Shown: positions 45,858 to 54,010 of the stretch, piece by piece
How the letters are laid out: each line of letters starts with the position of its first letter
Position numbering within the stretch: the first letter of the stretch is position 1
Source of the DNA: Parvibaculum lavamentivorans DS-1
GTDB taxonomy: Bacteria > Pseudomonadota > Alphaproteobacteria > Parvibaculales > Parvibaculaceae
Assembly (NCBI RefSeq): GCF_000017565.1
Contig: NC_009719.1
Span: forward strand, 248,001 to 312,000
DNA: 64,000 nucleotides
Direction of reading: 5' to 3'
Position numbers and translations under genes: made by a program
The notes under the pieces: generated by a model
What the model saw: only the letters and a program-made list of their open reading frames with translations
Databases searched by the model: none
Told to the model about the DNA's origin: nothing

Positions 45858-46622
45858 ATGACATTGTTCGACCTGAGCGGAAAAGTGGCCATCGTCACCG
45901 GCTCGACCAAGGGCATCGGCGAGGCCATCGTCCATCGCATGGCCGAGCACGGCGCGAAGGTCGTGGTGTCGAGCCGCAAGGCGGATGCCTGCGAAAAGGT
46001 GGCGGGCGAGATCAACGCCAAATATGCGGGCCAGGCCATCGCGGTCCCCTGCAACATCTCGGAAAAGTCCGACCTGCAGCGCCTGGTCGACACGACGATG
46101 AAGGAATGGGGACGCGTCGACAGCCTGGTCTGCAACGCGGCCGTGAACCCCTATTTCGGCCCCTCGAAGGACCTGCCCGATGACGCCTTCGACAAGATCA
46201 TGGGCGCCAATATCAAGTCGAACCACTGGCTGGCGCATATGGTGCTGCCGCAGATGGTCGAGCGGAAGGACGGCTCGATCACCATCGTCTCCTCCATCGG
46301 CGGCCTGCGCGGTTCGCCGATCCTCGGCGCCTATTGCGTCTCCAAGGCTGCCGACATGCAGCTCGCGCGTAATCTCGCGGTCGAATATGGCCCCTCGAAC
46401 ATTCGCGTGAACTGCATCGCGCCGGGCCTCATCAAGACCTATTTCGCGAAGGCGCTGTGGGACAATCCCGAAATTCTCGAACGTTCCACCGCCGGCGCGC
46501 CGCTGAAGCGCATCGGCATGCCGGATGAAATCGCCGGCGCCGCCGTCTTCCTGGCGAGCCCGGCCGGTGCCTTCATGACCGGACAGACCATGGTCATCGA
46601 TGGCGGCGCGACCGCCTCCTGA
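45858..46622 (+). CDS. SDR-family oxidoreductase
   Basis: This 254-residue classical short-chain dehydrogenase has the NAD(P) site VTGSTKGIGEAI (about 14-25), the N-A-A motif (VCNAAVNPYFG, about 90), catalytic Ser in VSSIGGLRGSP and Tyr-x3-Lys in YCVSKAADMQ (about 158-162), and the C-terminal block GQTMVIDGGA. ATG 45858 has GGGGAGG at eight bases. Substrate is unknown; the nearest fatty-acid/alcohol style homologues suggest lipid metabolism, which is inference. A GNAT gene follows after five bases. Confidence 0.93.
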   Translation: MTLFDLSGKVAIVTGSTKGIGEAIVHRMAEHGAKVVVSSRKADACEKVAGEINAKYAGQAIAVPCNISEKSDLQRLVDTTMKEWGRVDSLVCNAAVNPYFGPSKDLPDDAFDKIMGANIKSNHWLAHMVLPQMVERKDGSITIVSSIGGLRGSPILGAYCVSKAADMQLARNLAVEYGPSNIRVNCIAPGLIKTYFAKALWDNPEILERSTAGAPLKRIGMPDEIAGAAVFLASPAGAFMTGQTMVIDGGATAS

Positions 46623-46627
46623 CGCAT

Positions 46628-47077
46628 ATGGAAAAATCGCTCCGCATCCGTCCCTTCGCCGCATCCGACCGCGCCGCCTGGGATGCGATGTGGGGCGGTT
46701 ATCTTGCTTTCTACAAAACCACCCTGCCGCCTGAAACGAGCAACGACACATGGGCGCGCTTTCTGGCGCCCGCGCCGAACCATATCGGCCTCATCGCGGA
46801 GGGAGAGGGCGCGCCGCTCGGCTTCGCCCATGCGATCCTCCATCCAGGCACCTGGAGCCCGAAGCCGGTCTGCTATCTCGAGGACCTCTTCGTGAATGAA
46901 AACGCGCGAGGGCGGGGTGCCGGCCGCGCGCTTATCGAGGCACTGGCGGAAAAAGGACGCGCCGAAGGCTGGCTCCGCCTCTACTGGCAGACGGGCTCGG
47001 ACAATGCCACGGCGCAGGCCCTTTACGATAAGGTCGCTTCTCGCGGGAATTGGGTCAGATACGATCTTGACCTTTGA
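46628..47077 (+). CDS. GNAT-family N-acetyltransferase
   Basis: This 149-residue protein has the GNAT fold: the acetyl-CoA site is FVNENARGRGAGRALIEAL (about 88-106; R-G-x-G-A/G motif), followed by RLYWQTGSDNATAQALYDKV, typical of motif B. The acceptor substrate cannot be told. It lies five bases after the SDR gene and is probably in the same transcript. Confidence 0.9.
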   Translation: MEKSLRIRPFAASDRAAWDAMWGGYLAFYKTTLPPETSNDTWARFLAPAPNHIGLIAEGEGAPLGFAHAILHPGTWSPKPVCYLEDLFVNENARGRGAGRALIEALAEKGRAEGWLRLYWQTGSDNATAQALYDKVASRGNWVRYDLDL

Positions 47078-47123
47078 GAGAACATGACCATCTGATCGTT
47101 TCCGGTCATTGGGGGAGCAAGCC

Positions 47124-47975
47124 ATGAAATCCATCGTCATCACCGGCGTATCGACCGGCATCGGTCACGCCGCCGCAACTGTTGCCGCGAAAGCGGGCTT
47201 CCATGTTTTCGGCTCCGTCCGCAAGGAAGCCGATGCCGCGCGCCTCAAGGCGGAACTGGGCGACCTCTTCACACCGCTTCTCTTCGACGTGACGGACGAA
47301 GCCGCCGTGAAGCAGGGCGCCGCACAGGTCCGCGCGGCGCTCAAGGGCGAAACGCTCACCGGCCTCGTCAACAATGCTGGCATCGCCGTCTCCGGTCCGC
47401 TCCTTGAGGTGGACCCGGACGATTTCCGCAAGCAGATGGAAGTGAACGTCACCGGCCCCTTCCTCGTCACGCAAGCCTTCGCGCCGCTGCTCGGCGCCGA
47501 CAAATCGCTGAAGGGCAAGCCCGGCCGCATCGTCAATATCTCGTCGGTTGGCGGCATTCGCGCCATGCCCTTTATCGGTCCCTACGCGGCGTCCAAATTC
47601 GCGCTGGAGGGCTTCTCCGAGGCGCTGCGCCGCGAGCTGATGCTCTTCGGCATCGACGTCATCGTGATCGGCCCCGGCCCGGTCAAGACGGCAATCTGGG
47701 ACAAGGCGGAAGAGATCGACATCTCGCGCTACGGCAATTCGCCCTACCTGCCGATCCTCGAAAAATTCCAGAGGGTCTTTATCGGTCAGGGCCGCGAGGG
47801 CCTGCCTGCCGAAAAGCTCGGCCAACTGATCCTGAAGGCGCTGACGACGCCGAGCCCCAAGGTCCGCTATGCGGCCGTGAAAGGCCGCCTCGCCGAAAAG
47901 GCCCTGATGCGCTTCGCCCCCAAGCGCACGCTCGACAAGGTGATCGCCAACATGCTGGGGCTCAATCCGAAATAG
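47124..47975 (+). CDS. SDR-family oxidoreductase (second)
   Basis: This 283-residue short-chain dehydrogenase has ITGVSTGIGHAAATVAAKAG (about 6-25), LVNNAGIAVSGPLLEV (about 85-100), catalytic Ser in NISSVGGIRAMPF and Tyr-x3-Lys in YAASKFALEGFSE (about 155). The longer C terminus (about 200-283, with FIGQGREGLPAEKLGQLI) puts it with SDRs that act on larger or membrane-linked substrates. ATG 47124 follows GGGGGAG. Substrate unknown. Confidence 0.92.
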   Translation: MKSIVITGVSTGIGHAAATVAAKAGFHVFGSVRKEADAARLKAELGDLFTPLLFDVTDEAAVKQGAAQVRAALKGETLTGLVNNAGIAVSGPLLEVDPDDFRKQMEVNVTGPFLVTQAFAPLLGADKSLKGKPGRIVNISSVGGIRAMPFIGPYAASKFALEGFSEALRRELMLFGIDVIVIGPGPVKTAIWDKAEEIDISRYGNSPYLPILEKFQRVFIGQGREGLPAEKLGQLILKALTTPSPKVRYAAVKGRLAEKALMRFAPKRTLDKVIANMLGLNPK

Positions 47976-47985
47976 AGACGGCTCG

Positions 47986-48032
47986 CAGGCTCGCGCATGA
48001 ATTCCGCCTCATGGAATTCCTGCGCGAGCCTG
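47986..48032. repeat. Long inverted repeat (20-bp arms, one mismatch)
   Basis: CAGGCTCGCGCATGAATTCC (47986-48005) and GGAATTCCTGCGCGAGCCTG (48013-48032) are inverted copies with a single mismatch around a seven-base loop. It starts 11 bp after the SDR stop. No T-run follows on either strand, so it is not a standard terminator; it could act as an mRNA-stabilising or attenuating hairpin or a protein site. Confidence 0.75.
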
Positions 48033-48082
48033 TCGACAATGGCCCTGCTTTGCCTGACCTTTGCTGAAACCAACAGGGGGCA

Positions 48083-49411
48083 ATGATGGCCGATCTTCTC
48101 GCGCTTTCCGCGCGCTACATCGACAATGACATCTATGAAGGCGCGGGCCTCGTGAACCGTCCGACGACGGAACTCTCCGAGGTTGCGCCCGGCATTGCCA
48201 TGATCGAGGCTTTCTCGCATGTGGTCGCCTTCCGCACCGGCGACGGGATCGTGCTTTTCGATACCAGCCTCGAAGCCTTTGCGGGCGGCGTCATGAAGTC
48301 GTTGCGCGGCTGGACGGACGAGCCCGTCTCCCATGTCTGCTATACGCATGGCCATGCCGACCATGTCGGCGGCACCGGCGCCATTCTCTGCGAGGCGTGC
48401 GACCGCAACAGGCCGCGCCCGCAGGTTATCGGCCATGAAAATGTCTCGCCGCGCTTTCGCCGCTACGAACTGACCAATGGCTACAACTTCACCATCAATG
48501 CGCGCCAGTTTGCGCCCGCGACCGAACTCCGCATGGGCAGTGGCGGGCCCGGCGGCAAGCCGGCCGCCCGCCGCTTCGGCCCCGACCCATGGGTCCAGCC
48601 CGACACAACCTTCCGCGACCGCATGGAATTCCGCGCTGGCGACACGCGCTTCGAGCTGCGCCATGCAATCGGCGAGACCGACGATCATCTCTGGGCGTGG
48701 GTGCCAGAACACAAGGCGATCTGCTCCGGCGATTTCGTCACCTGGGTTTTCCCGAACGCGGGCAACCCGCAAAAGGTCCAGCGTTTCCCGCTCGAATGGG
48801 CGCGCGCGCTTCGCGAAATGGCGGCGATGGAGCCGGAGCTGCTGCTGCCCGCCCATGGGCTTCCGATTGCAGGGAAGGCGCGTATCGCCGGCGTGCTCGA
48901 CACCATTGCGTCGGCGCTCGAAATTCTCGTTACGCGCTCGCTCGAAATGATGAATGCGGGCGCCCGCCTCGACGATCTCATCCACGGCATCAAGCTGCCG
49001 CAGAGCTTCATGGACAAGCCCTATCTGAAGCCCGTCTATGACGAGCCCGAATTCATCATCCACAATATCTGGCGGCTCTATGGCGGCTGGTATGACGGCA
49101 ATCCCTCGCGCCTGAAGCCGGCGCCGGATGCGGCGCTCGCATCCGAAATTGCCGCGCTTGCGGGCGGCGTCGCGAAACTCGTTGCCCGTGCGGAAACGCT
49201 CGCCGCAAGCGGCCGCGAAGAGGACATGCGCCTCGCCTGCCACCTTGTCGAAGCCGCCGCCCTCGCCGAGCCGGAAAACCGCGATGCCCACATGGCCCGC
49301 GCCAATGTCTATGGCGCGCGCCGCAAGGCGGAACTGTCGCTTATGTCCAAAGGCATCTTCGGCTGGGCCGAACGCGAAAGCGCGCAAAAGGCAGGGAAGA
49401 ACGAAGTTTGA
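48083..49411 (+). CDS. Metallo-beta-lactamase-fold hydrolase with alkyl-sulfatase-type dimerisation domain
   Basis: This 442-residue protein has an MBL fold with the metal motif YTHGHADHVGG (about 87-97; His89, His91, Asp93, His94) and further ligands in RHAIGETDDHLWAW and LLLPAHGLPI. The following helical region (about 315-440, with HNIWRLYGGWYDGNPSRLKP and a helical repeat segment) matches the dimerisation part of SDS-hydrolysing alkyl sulfatases. It has no clear signal peptide. Actual substrate (sulfate ester or other) is unknown. It would suit an organism that uses surfactants. Confidence 0.88.
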   Translation: MMADLLALSARYIDNDIYEGAGLVNRPTTELSEVAPGIAMIEAFSHVVAFRTGDGIVLFDTSLEAFAGGVMKSLRGWTDEPVSHVCYTHGHADHVGGTGAILCEACDRNRPRPQVIGHENVSPRFRRYELTNGYNFTINARQFAPATELRMGSGGPGGKPAARRFGPDPWVQPDTTFRDRMEFRAGDTRFELRHAIGETDDHLWAWVPEHKAICSGDFVTWVFPNAGNPQKVQRFPLEWARALREMAAMEPELLLPAHGLPIAGKARIAGVLDTIASALEILVTRSLEMMNAGARLDDLIHGIKLPQSFMDKPYLKPVYDEPEFIIHNIWRLYGGWYDGNPSRLKPAPDAALASEIAALAGGVAKLVARAETLAASGREEDMRLACHLVEAAALAEPENRDAHMARANVYGARRKAELSLMSKGIFGWAERESAQKAGKNEV

Positions 49412-49420
49412 CGCCTCGCA

Positions 49421-49453
49421 TAAAAAAGCCCTCCCTGCTTTCGCGGGGAGGGC
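49421..49453 (-). terminator. Terminator, minus strand
   Basis: GCCCTCCC and GGGAGGGC arms enclose a ten-base loop, and on the minus strand the hairpin is followed by six T. It probably ends the XRE-cupin transcript, which has a long 3' end before it. Confidence 0.7.
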
Positions 49454-49479
49454 CAAGAGATAACTGACGGGCCCTGTCT

Positions 49480-49499
49480 GGGGGGAGGGAGGGAGAGGG
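49480..49499 (+). other. G-quadruplex-type motif
   Basis: The plus strand shows G6-A-GGG-A-GGG-AGA-GGG, four G-tracts with loops of one, one and three bases, meeting the usual quadruplex rule. It lies in the 3' region downstream of the hydrolase gene and downstream of the XRE gene on the other strand. Confidence 0.6.
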
Positions 49500-49619
49500 C
49501 CCGAGCCATCAGAGGGAACAATAGGGAGATAGGAAGAGGCTTCGCGCCTCGCAAGGAGATACCCCTGCGACGGACGGTCGCGCCCGTTGGGCGTCATTTT
49601 TCTTTTTATATGCAGGGGC

Positions 49620-50234
49620 TTAGAAGCTTGGCGGTGTACAGGCCGAAACGACCACGCAGTCTATCGTGCCCGGATTATGGAAGCGGTGGGGCAGGCGGCT
49701 GTCGAAATAATAGGCGTCGCCCGCGACCAGGCGGCGAACCTCTCCGCCCACGGTAAGCTCCAGTACGCCCGAGATGACGATGCCGCATTCCTCGCCCGCA
49801 TGGGAAAGCATCTCGTCGCCCGTATCGGCATCCGGCGCATAGCGTTCATGCATCATCTGGATGGCGCGGCCCCGCGTATCGCGGCCGAGCAGGCGCAGCG
49901 ACACAGGTCCGCCCGCGATCTCGCGCAGTTCCTTCGCCTGATAGAAAACCTTCGCGCGCGGCTTCATGTCGAGCGTCAGGAAATCGGCAATGGAAATCGG
50001 AAAGCCGTCCAGCACCTTCTTCAGAGAGCCGACCGAAGGGCTGATCCTGTTCTGCTCGATGAGCGAAATCGTGCCGTTGGTGACGCCGGCGCGCTTCGCG
50101 AGTTCCCGCTGCGAAAAGCCATGCATCACCCGCAGCTCCCGCAAGCGGGCGCCGATATCCGGGCCTTTTTCTTCGCCCTCAGGAGCGTCTGCCCCGGGGG
50201 CGGAGCGGTGCGCGCGTCGTGCATCTCCAGCCAT
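49620..50234 (-). CDS. XRE-family regulator with C-terminal cupin sensor
   Basis: This 204-residue repressor-type protein has an N-terminal helix-turn-helix (about 28-82: LRVMHGFSQRELAKRAGVTN then GTISLIEQNRISPSVGSLKK) and a cupin domain (about 120-200: HAGEECGIVISGVLELTVGG, then GDAYYFDSRLPHRFHNPG). This layout is shared with PuuR-like regulators of amine and amino-acid catabolism. It is divergent from a transaminase gene, its likely target. No Shine-Dalgarno precedes ATG 50234; an inverted repeat lies two bases upstream, so the mRNA may be leaderless and self-regulated. Confidence 0.9.
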   Translation of the reverse strand: MAGDARRAHRSAPGADAPEGEEKGPDIGARLRELRVMHGFSQRELAKRAGVTNGTISLIEQNRISPSVGSLKKVLDGFPISIADFLTLDMKPRAKVFYQAKELREIAGGPVSLRLLGRDTRGRAIQMMHERYAPDADTGDEMLSHAGEECGIVISGVLELTVGGEVRRLVAGDAYYFDSRLPHRFHNPGTIDCVVVSACTPPSF

Positions 50235-50235
50235 T

Positions 50236-50253
50236 CGTTTAAGATACTAAACG
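50236..50253. promoter_or_regulatory. Putative operator, inverted repeat CGTTTA-N6-TAAACG
   Basis: A perfect six-base inverted repeat with six-base spacer lies in the spacer between the XRE-cupin regulator and the transaminase, ending two bases before the regulator start. AT-rich palindromes of this kind are typical targets of XRE-cupin repressors. It is 86 bp upstream of the transaminase start. Confidence 0.6.
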
Positions 50254-50338
50254 GATTTATAAGAGTCACGCACGGAGCCGCTTGCTTTCGCGCCCGCGCC
50301 GACTTTCAATCGCGAAAAGTTTTCCCAAGGAGCAATGC

Positions 50339-51667
50339 ATGAGTGCCGCCGACGCTACGCCGAACGATCTTGAATCCTTCTGGCTGCCCTTTACGCCGAA
50401 CAGACAGTTCAAGCGCGAGCCGCGCATCGTCTCGCGGGCGAAGGACATGCATTATTTCAAGCCGGACGGGACGCCGGTGCTGGATGCGACGGCGGGCCTC
50501 TGGTGCTCGAATGCGGGGCATTGCCGGGAGCCCATCGTGCGGGCGATCCAGGAACAGGCGGCGGAACTCGACTTCGCGCCGTCCTTCCAGTTCGCCCATC
50601 CGAAAGTCTTTGAGCTCGCAAGCCGCGTCGCCTCGCTTGCCCCCAATGATCTCGATCATGTCTTCTTCTGCAACTCGGGCTCGGAAGCAGCCGACACCGC
50701 GCTCAAGATGGCGATCGCCTATCACCGCGCGAACGGCGAGGGCACGCGCACAAGGCTGATCGGCCGCGAGCGCGGCTATCACGGCGTCGGCTTCGGCGGC
50801 ATCTCGGTCGGCGGCATGGTGGCGAACCGGAAATTCTATGGCCCCCTCCTCGCCGGCACCGACCATCTTCCGCATACATATAATCGCGCCGAGCAGGCCT
50901 TCACCATCGGCGAGCCGGAATGGGGCGCGCATCTGGCGGATGAACTGCAGCGCATGGTCGATCTGCACGACGCCTCGACCATCGCGGCAGTGATCGTCGA
51001 ACCCATGGCGGGCTCGACCGGCGTGCTGCCGCCGCCTGTCGGCTATCTGAAGAGGCTGCGCGAATTATGCGATAAACACGGCATCCTTTTGATTTTCGAC
51101 GAGGTCATCACCGCCTTCGGACGGCTTGGCCATGCGACGGCATCGGAACGCTTCGGTGTCACGCCCGACATCATGACCTTTGCGAAGGGCATCACGTCGG
51201 GCACCGTGCCTATGGGCGGTTGCGTCGTCAGGAAGCATGTCTACGACGCCTTCCAGACGGGCCCCGATCATGTGATCGATCTCTTCCACGGCTATACTTA
51301 TTCAGGACATCCGCTTGCCGCGGCGGCAGCCCTTGCGACGCTCGATCTTTATCGCGAGGAAGGCCTATTCGAGCGCGCCAAGAAGCTCGAACCCTATATC
51401 GCGAAAGCGGCGATGAGCCTCAAGGGACATGCATTGCTGCAGGACATCCGCACCATCGGCTTCGTTGCGGCATTCGATCTAGCGCCTGTCGAGGGATTGC
51501 CCGGCAAGCGCGGTTTCGATGCGATGCGGGTGGCGTTCCACGAGGAAAACATGATGGTTCGCGTCTCGGGCGACACCATCGCCGTGTCGCCGCCGCTGAT
51601 CGCGGAGGAAACGCATCTCGACGAGATTTTCGAGAAGTTCGGGCGCGTTCTGGACAAGGTTTCCTGA
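50339..51667 (+). CDS. Class III aminotransferase (omega-amino acid:pyruvate type)
   Basis: This 442-residue PLP enzyme matches beta-alanine/omega-amino acid:pyruvate transaminases: FWLPFTPNRQFKREPRI near the start, CNSGSEAADTALKMA (about 115), RERGYHGVGFGGISVGGM, LIFDEVITAFGRLG (about 255) and the PLP lysine in MTFAKGITSG (about 285). The start ATG 50339 has AAGGAG six bases upstream. It would convert an amine or beta-amino acid to the aldehyde or ketoacid. The divergent XRE-cupin gene probably controls it. Confidence 0.93.
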   Translation: MSAADATPNDLESFWLPFTPNRQFKREPRIVSRAKDMHYFKPDGTPVLDATAGLWCSNAGHCREPIVRAIQEQAAELDFAPSFQFAHPKVFELASRVASLAPNDLDHVFFCNSGSEAADTALKMAIAYHRANGEGTRTRLIGRERGYHGVGFGGISVGGMVANRKFYGPLLAGTDHLPHTYNRAEQAFTIGEPEWGAHLADELQRMVDLHDASTIAAVIVEPMAGSTGVLPPPVGYLKRLRELCDKHGILLIFDEVITAFGRLGHATASERFGVTPDIMTFAKGITSGTVPMGGCVVRKHVYDAFQTGPDHVIDLFHGYTYSGHPLAAAAALATLDLYREEGLFERAKKLEPYIAKAAMSLKGHALLQDIRTIGFVAAFDLAPVEGLPGKRGFDAMRVAFHEENMMVRVSGDTIAVSPPLIAEETHLDEIFEKFGRVLDKVS

Positions 51668-51700
51668 AGCACCGTAGAAGGACGGTTAGACCTTTCGGCC

Positions 51701-51733
51701 AGCGGGGACAAGGCATACTTGTCCCCGCTTTTG
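51701..51733 (+). terminator. Terminator after the transaminase gene
   Basis: Twelve-base perfect arms (AGCGGGGACAAG and CTTGTCCCCGCT) around a five-base loop are followed by TTTT, 34 bp after the stop. It insulates the Pho box that begins seven bases further on. Confidence 0.9.
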
Positions 51734-51739
51734 CGTCCA

Positions 51740-51772
51740 CTGTCATCGAACTGTCATGAAACCGTCACGCGG
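51740..51772 (+). promoter_or_regulatory. Pho box (three 11-bp repeats)
   Basis: Units CTGTCATCGAA, CTGTCATGAAA and CCGTCACGCGG follow each other directly. The first two carry the exact CTGTCAT half of the PhoB consensus with four-base spacers. Orientation is plus. The next sizeable gene is the beta-barrel protein at 52143, about 370 bp away; a 25-codon frame at 51788 is nearer. Confidence 0.72.
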
Positions 51773-52142
51773 CTTTTCGGAGAGGCGATGAGAGGGCGAA
51801 GGGCGGGCACGCTGAAATCCCCCGCGCCTATTATTTTCAACAGGCGCAACCATCTCGTCCCATAATACCGGGGATAAACCGGCGGCGCCGCGCGCGGCCG
51901 CCAGGGCAGGGGCAAGCCCGCGAAATAAATCCGCATACAGATGAAATGAAACTTATGGAACCTAACTCCCGCACGCGCCGCCGGGAGACCGGAAAATGCA
52001 CCCCGGCAAGGGTGCGGGGCGAGATTTTAGTTTTCTGTTAACCACGCGCGCTCCTAGATTGATACCGGAGCCGGGCTCAGGGGCGGGAACTTCTGCGCAT
52101 AGCCGGACCACCTTACAACCCGATGATGCGAAGGGTCGCGTC
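51773..52142 (+). other. Long leader between Pho box and beta-barrel gene
   Basis: About 370 bp. A small frame at 51788-51865 (25 codons, basic, GGAGAGG just upstream) could be a leader peptide or chance. A GCACCC/GGGTGC hairpin lies near 51994-52012. An ATG frame at 51996 joins the downstream gene but lacks a signal peptide. The ribosome site GAAGGG lies at about 52129-52134. Confidence 0.4.
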
Positions 52143-53777
52143 ATGACGATATTTGTGCGGCGGTTCCGCGCTGTCATCTTCCATGCGCTAGTTTGCGGGG
52201 CTCTGTGCGGGCTCTTTTCGATGCCCGCCCATGCCGCTTTCCAGGGCACTCCCGACGCGGCGATTTTCGCCGACCACTTTGCCGTGCTCGAGGATCATGA
52301 ACGCGCGCTGGAGGGCGCGCCCGCGGGACGGCCGAAGCCGCCGCCGATCTCCACCATCGTTTTCAAGCCGCCGGTAAAGTCGCTGCCGCCGCTGCCCGAC
52401 ATTCACGAGACGAAGGGCATCACGCAGCGCATCCTGATCGAGAAGTCCCGCTGCCTCGGCTGCGCGCCGGACGCCGCGGCGGCAGCCACGGGCCTGCCCA
52501 TCGGCGTCTTTGAAAACGCGCTGCGCCTTGCCATCGAGAAAGGCTGGCGCGCGGGCTATGACGAAATGCGCGCAGCAGCACCGCGCGCCACACCGCCGCA
52601 TCTCGACGAGCCGGAAGCGCGCCGCGATTTCTACCTGCGCTATATCCGCCGCATCGTTCATGGCTGGCAGGTCGCGGTCGTTCATACACAGCGCGCGAAC
52701 AACAGGATCGGCGAGGCGGAGGCCGACCGCTTCAACGCGGTGCTGCGCCGGACGCTGCCGCCTTCCGGCATCCGCCCGCAGGCGCCGCAGCGGATGCGGA
52801 CGGGCTGGGTCTCCGACAAGGAGATGGACTGGCTCGACCGCCGCGCGGGCAAGGTGCGGCAACCGAAGAAGCGCCTCGCCGACAAGGACGCGAAGCGGAT
52901 CGCGGAACGCTTCGTCCAGCCGGCAGGGAAGCCGGTGGTCGAGAATGCGGGAGTGGAAGGCGACAGCAACATCATTCCCTTCGCGCGGATCGCGACCGGC
53001 TATGCCGACGACATGCTGCTCGGCAGCGCGCGCGCCTTTCTGCCGGAGGGCACACAGGTCTGGAGCCGCACCGGCGGGCAATGGACGCTGGAGGCGCTGA
53101 AGCAGCGCGTGGCGGTAAGTGGCGGTGCGGCCTGGCCGCTCGGCGAGGCGACGAAACTCGGCGCCACCATGACCTGGGGGCGGGGCTGGCGCGATGGGGC
53201 GCGGCCCTGGGGCAGCGAGTCCCTGCTCGTCTCGCCCTTCATCTCCTATGCGATGAGCGAGAATGTAAGGCTGCGCGCCTATGGCGGCGCGGGCTACCGG
53301 ACGGATCATGTCGAGACGCGCGACCAGTCCGTCGCCTATGGCGGCAGCAGCCTCTTTTCGGGGGCGAGCATCGAGGGGATGTGGGAATTCGGCGCGCTGC
53401 GCTTCCGGCCGGCCGGGCATCTGAGCATGAGCCGCTTGCAGGTGACATCGGGCGAGGCGGCGGGCGAGGCGCGCTCGCGCGGCCGCGCCACCTACAAGAA
53501 CGGCTTCACCTACAGTCTGCCCGAAACGCACTTCTTCTCGAAGGTGGAACCCTTCGCCAGCGTCGCGACGCACTGGACCTTCGACCGGATCGACCGCGAG
53601 GCGCGCTTCGCCGATGTGCCGCTCAAGAGCGAATTCGGCGGCGACGTGGAAAGCGGCATATTGCTGAAGGCGCTGGGCAATCTGATCGACGCGCGGCTGG
53701 CGACGGGGATCGAGGATATCGGCGAGACGGGTTTCACGAATTACATGGTGACAGGACGGGTGAAGTTTTCGTTCTGA
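52143..53777 (+). CDS. Putative outer-membrane beta-barrel (autotransporter-like) protein
   Basis: This 544-residue protein has a signal peptide (residues 1-31, cleavage after SMPAHA) and a unique N-terminal region with Cys104-x2-Cys107 (SRCLGCAP). From about residue 285 (NIIPFARIATGYADDML) to the end, alternating hydrophobic/aromatic strands end in GRVKFSF, the aromatic-terminal signature of Bam-inserted barrels; this resembles the autotransporter barrel. The passenger is short and has no beta-helix repeats. ATG 52143 has GAAGGG eight bases upstream. The Pho box upstream hints at phosphate control. Function unknown. Confidence 0.75.
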   Translation: MTIFVRRFRAVIFHALVCGALCGLFSMPAHAAFQGTPDAAIFADHFAVLEDHERALEGAPAGRPKPPPISTIVFKPPVKSLPPLPDIHETKGITQRILIEKSRCLGCAPDAAAAATGLPIGVFENALRLAIEKGWRAGYDEMRAAAPRATPPHLDEPEARRDFYLRYIRRIVHGWQVAVVHTQRANNRIGEAEADRFNAVLRRTLPPSGIRPQAPQRMRTGWVSDKEMDWLDRRAGKVRQPKKRLADKDAKRIAERFVQPAGKPVVENAGVEGDSNIIPFARIATGYADDMLLGSARAFLPEGTQVWSRTGGQWTLEALKQRVAVSGGAAWPLGEATKLGATMTWGRGWRDGARPWGSESLLVSPFISYAMSENVRLRAYGGAGYRTDHVETRDQSVAYGGSSLFSGASIEGMWEFGALRFRPAGHLSMSRLQVTSGEAAGEARSRGRATYKNGFTYSLPETHFFSKVEPFASVATHWTFDRIDREARFADVPLKSEFGGDVESGILLKALGNLIDARLATGIEDIGETGFTNYMVTGRVKFSF

Positions 53778-53801
53778 GCTTGCGGCCGCGCTCCGAAAGT
53801 C

Positions 53802-53870
53802 ACCCCTCCCCGAAAAATTCTTCGCTACGCTCGAATTTTGTCGACCCTCCCGCAGGGGGAGGGTGGGAAG
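53802..53870 (+). repeat. Modular hairpin repeat, copy 1
   Basis: Order: a C-rich box (CCCCTCCCC), a variable hairpin (AAAATTC paired with GAATTTT), then GTCGACCCTCCCGCAGGGGG with its own hairpin and GGGTGGGAAG. The same module appears twice more within 210 bp. Confidence 0.7.
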
Positions 53871-53902
53871 AGGCGTTGGCTATCTTCCTTCCTTCTTCCT
53901 TC

Positions 53903-53959
53903 CTTCCACTCTCCCCTTGGGGGAGGGTCAAACGGCTGAAGGCCGTTTGGGGCGGGGTC
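53903..53959 (-). repeat. Modular hairpin repeat, copy 2 (inverted)
   Basis: Read on the minus strand the order is GACCCCGCCCC, a variable hairpin with arms AAACGGC and GCCGTTT, then GACCCTCCCCCAAGGGG-AGAGTG. The flanks match copies 1 and 3 but the hairpin arms are different and still complementary. Confidence 0.7.
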
Positions 53960-54010
53960 GCGGCGGGGCGGCATTTTCCATCGATAGCGGGCCGGGTGCG
54001 GCGGGGCAGT

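Larger units (their letters stand above)
49412..49619. other. Intergenic spacer with hairpin and G-tracts
   Basis: About 200 bp between the convergent hydrolase and XRE-cupin genes. It holds a minus-strand terminator (49421-49453) and a run of four G-tracts at 49480-49499 (both listed). I see no gene. Confidence 0.5.

Noticed and set aside
47867-49597. A 576-codon antisense open frame over the MBL-fold hydrolase
   Set aside because: It overlaps the zinc motif gene in full and shows the composition of an antisense frame.
53882-53907. TTCC-rich tract as a phase-variable microsatellite
   Set aside because: The units are interrupted and it lies within a spacer away from any start codon or promoter that I can identify.
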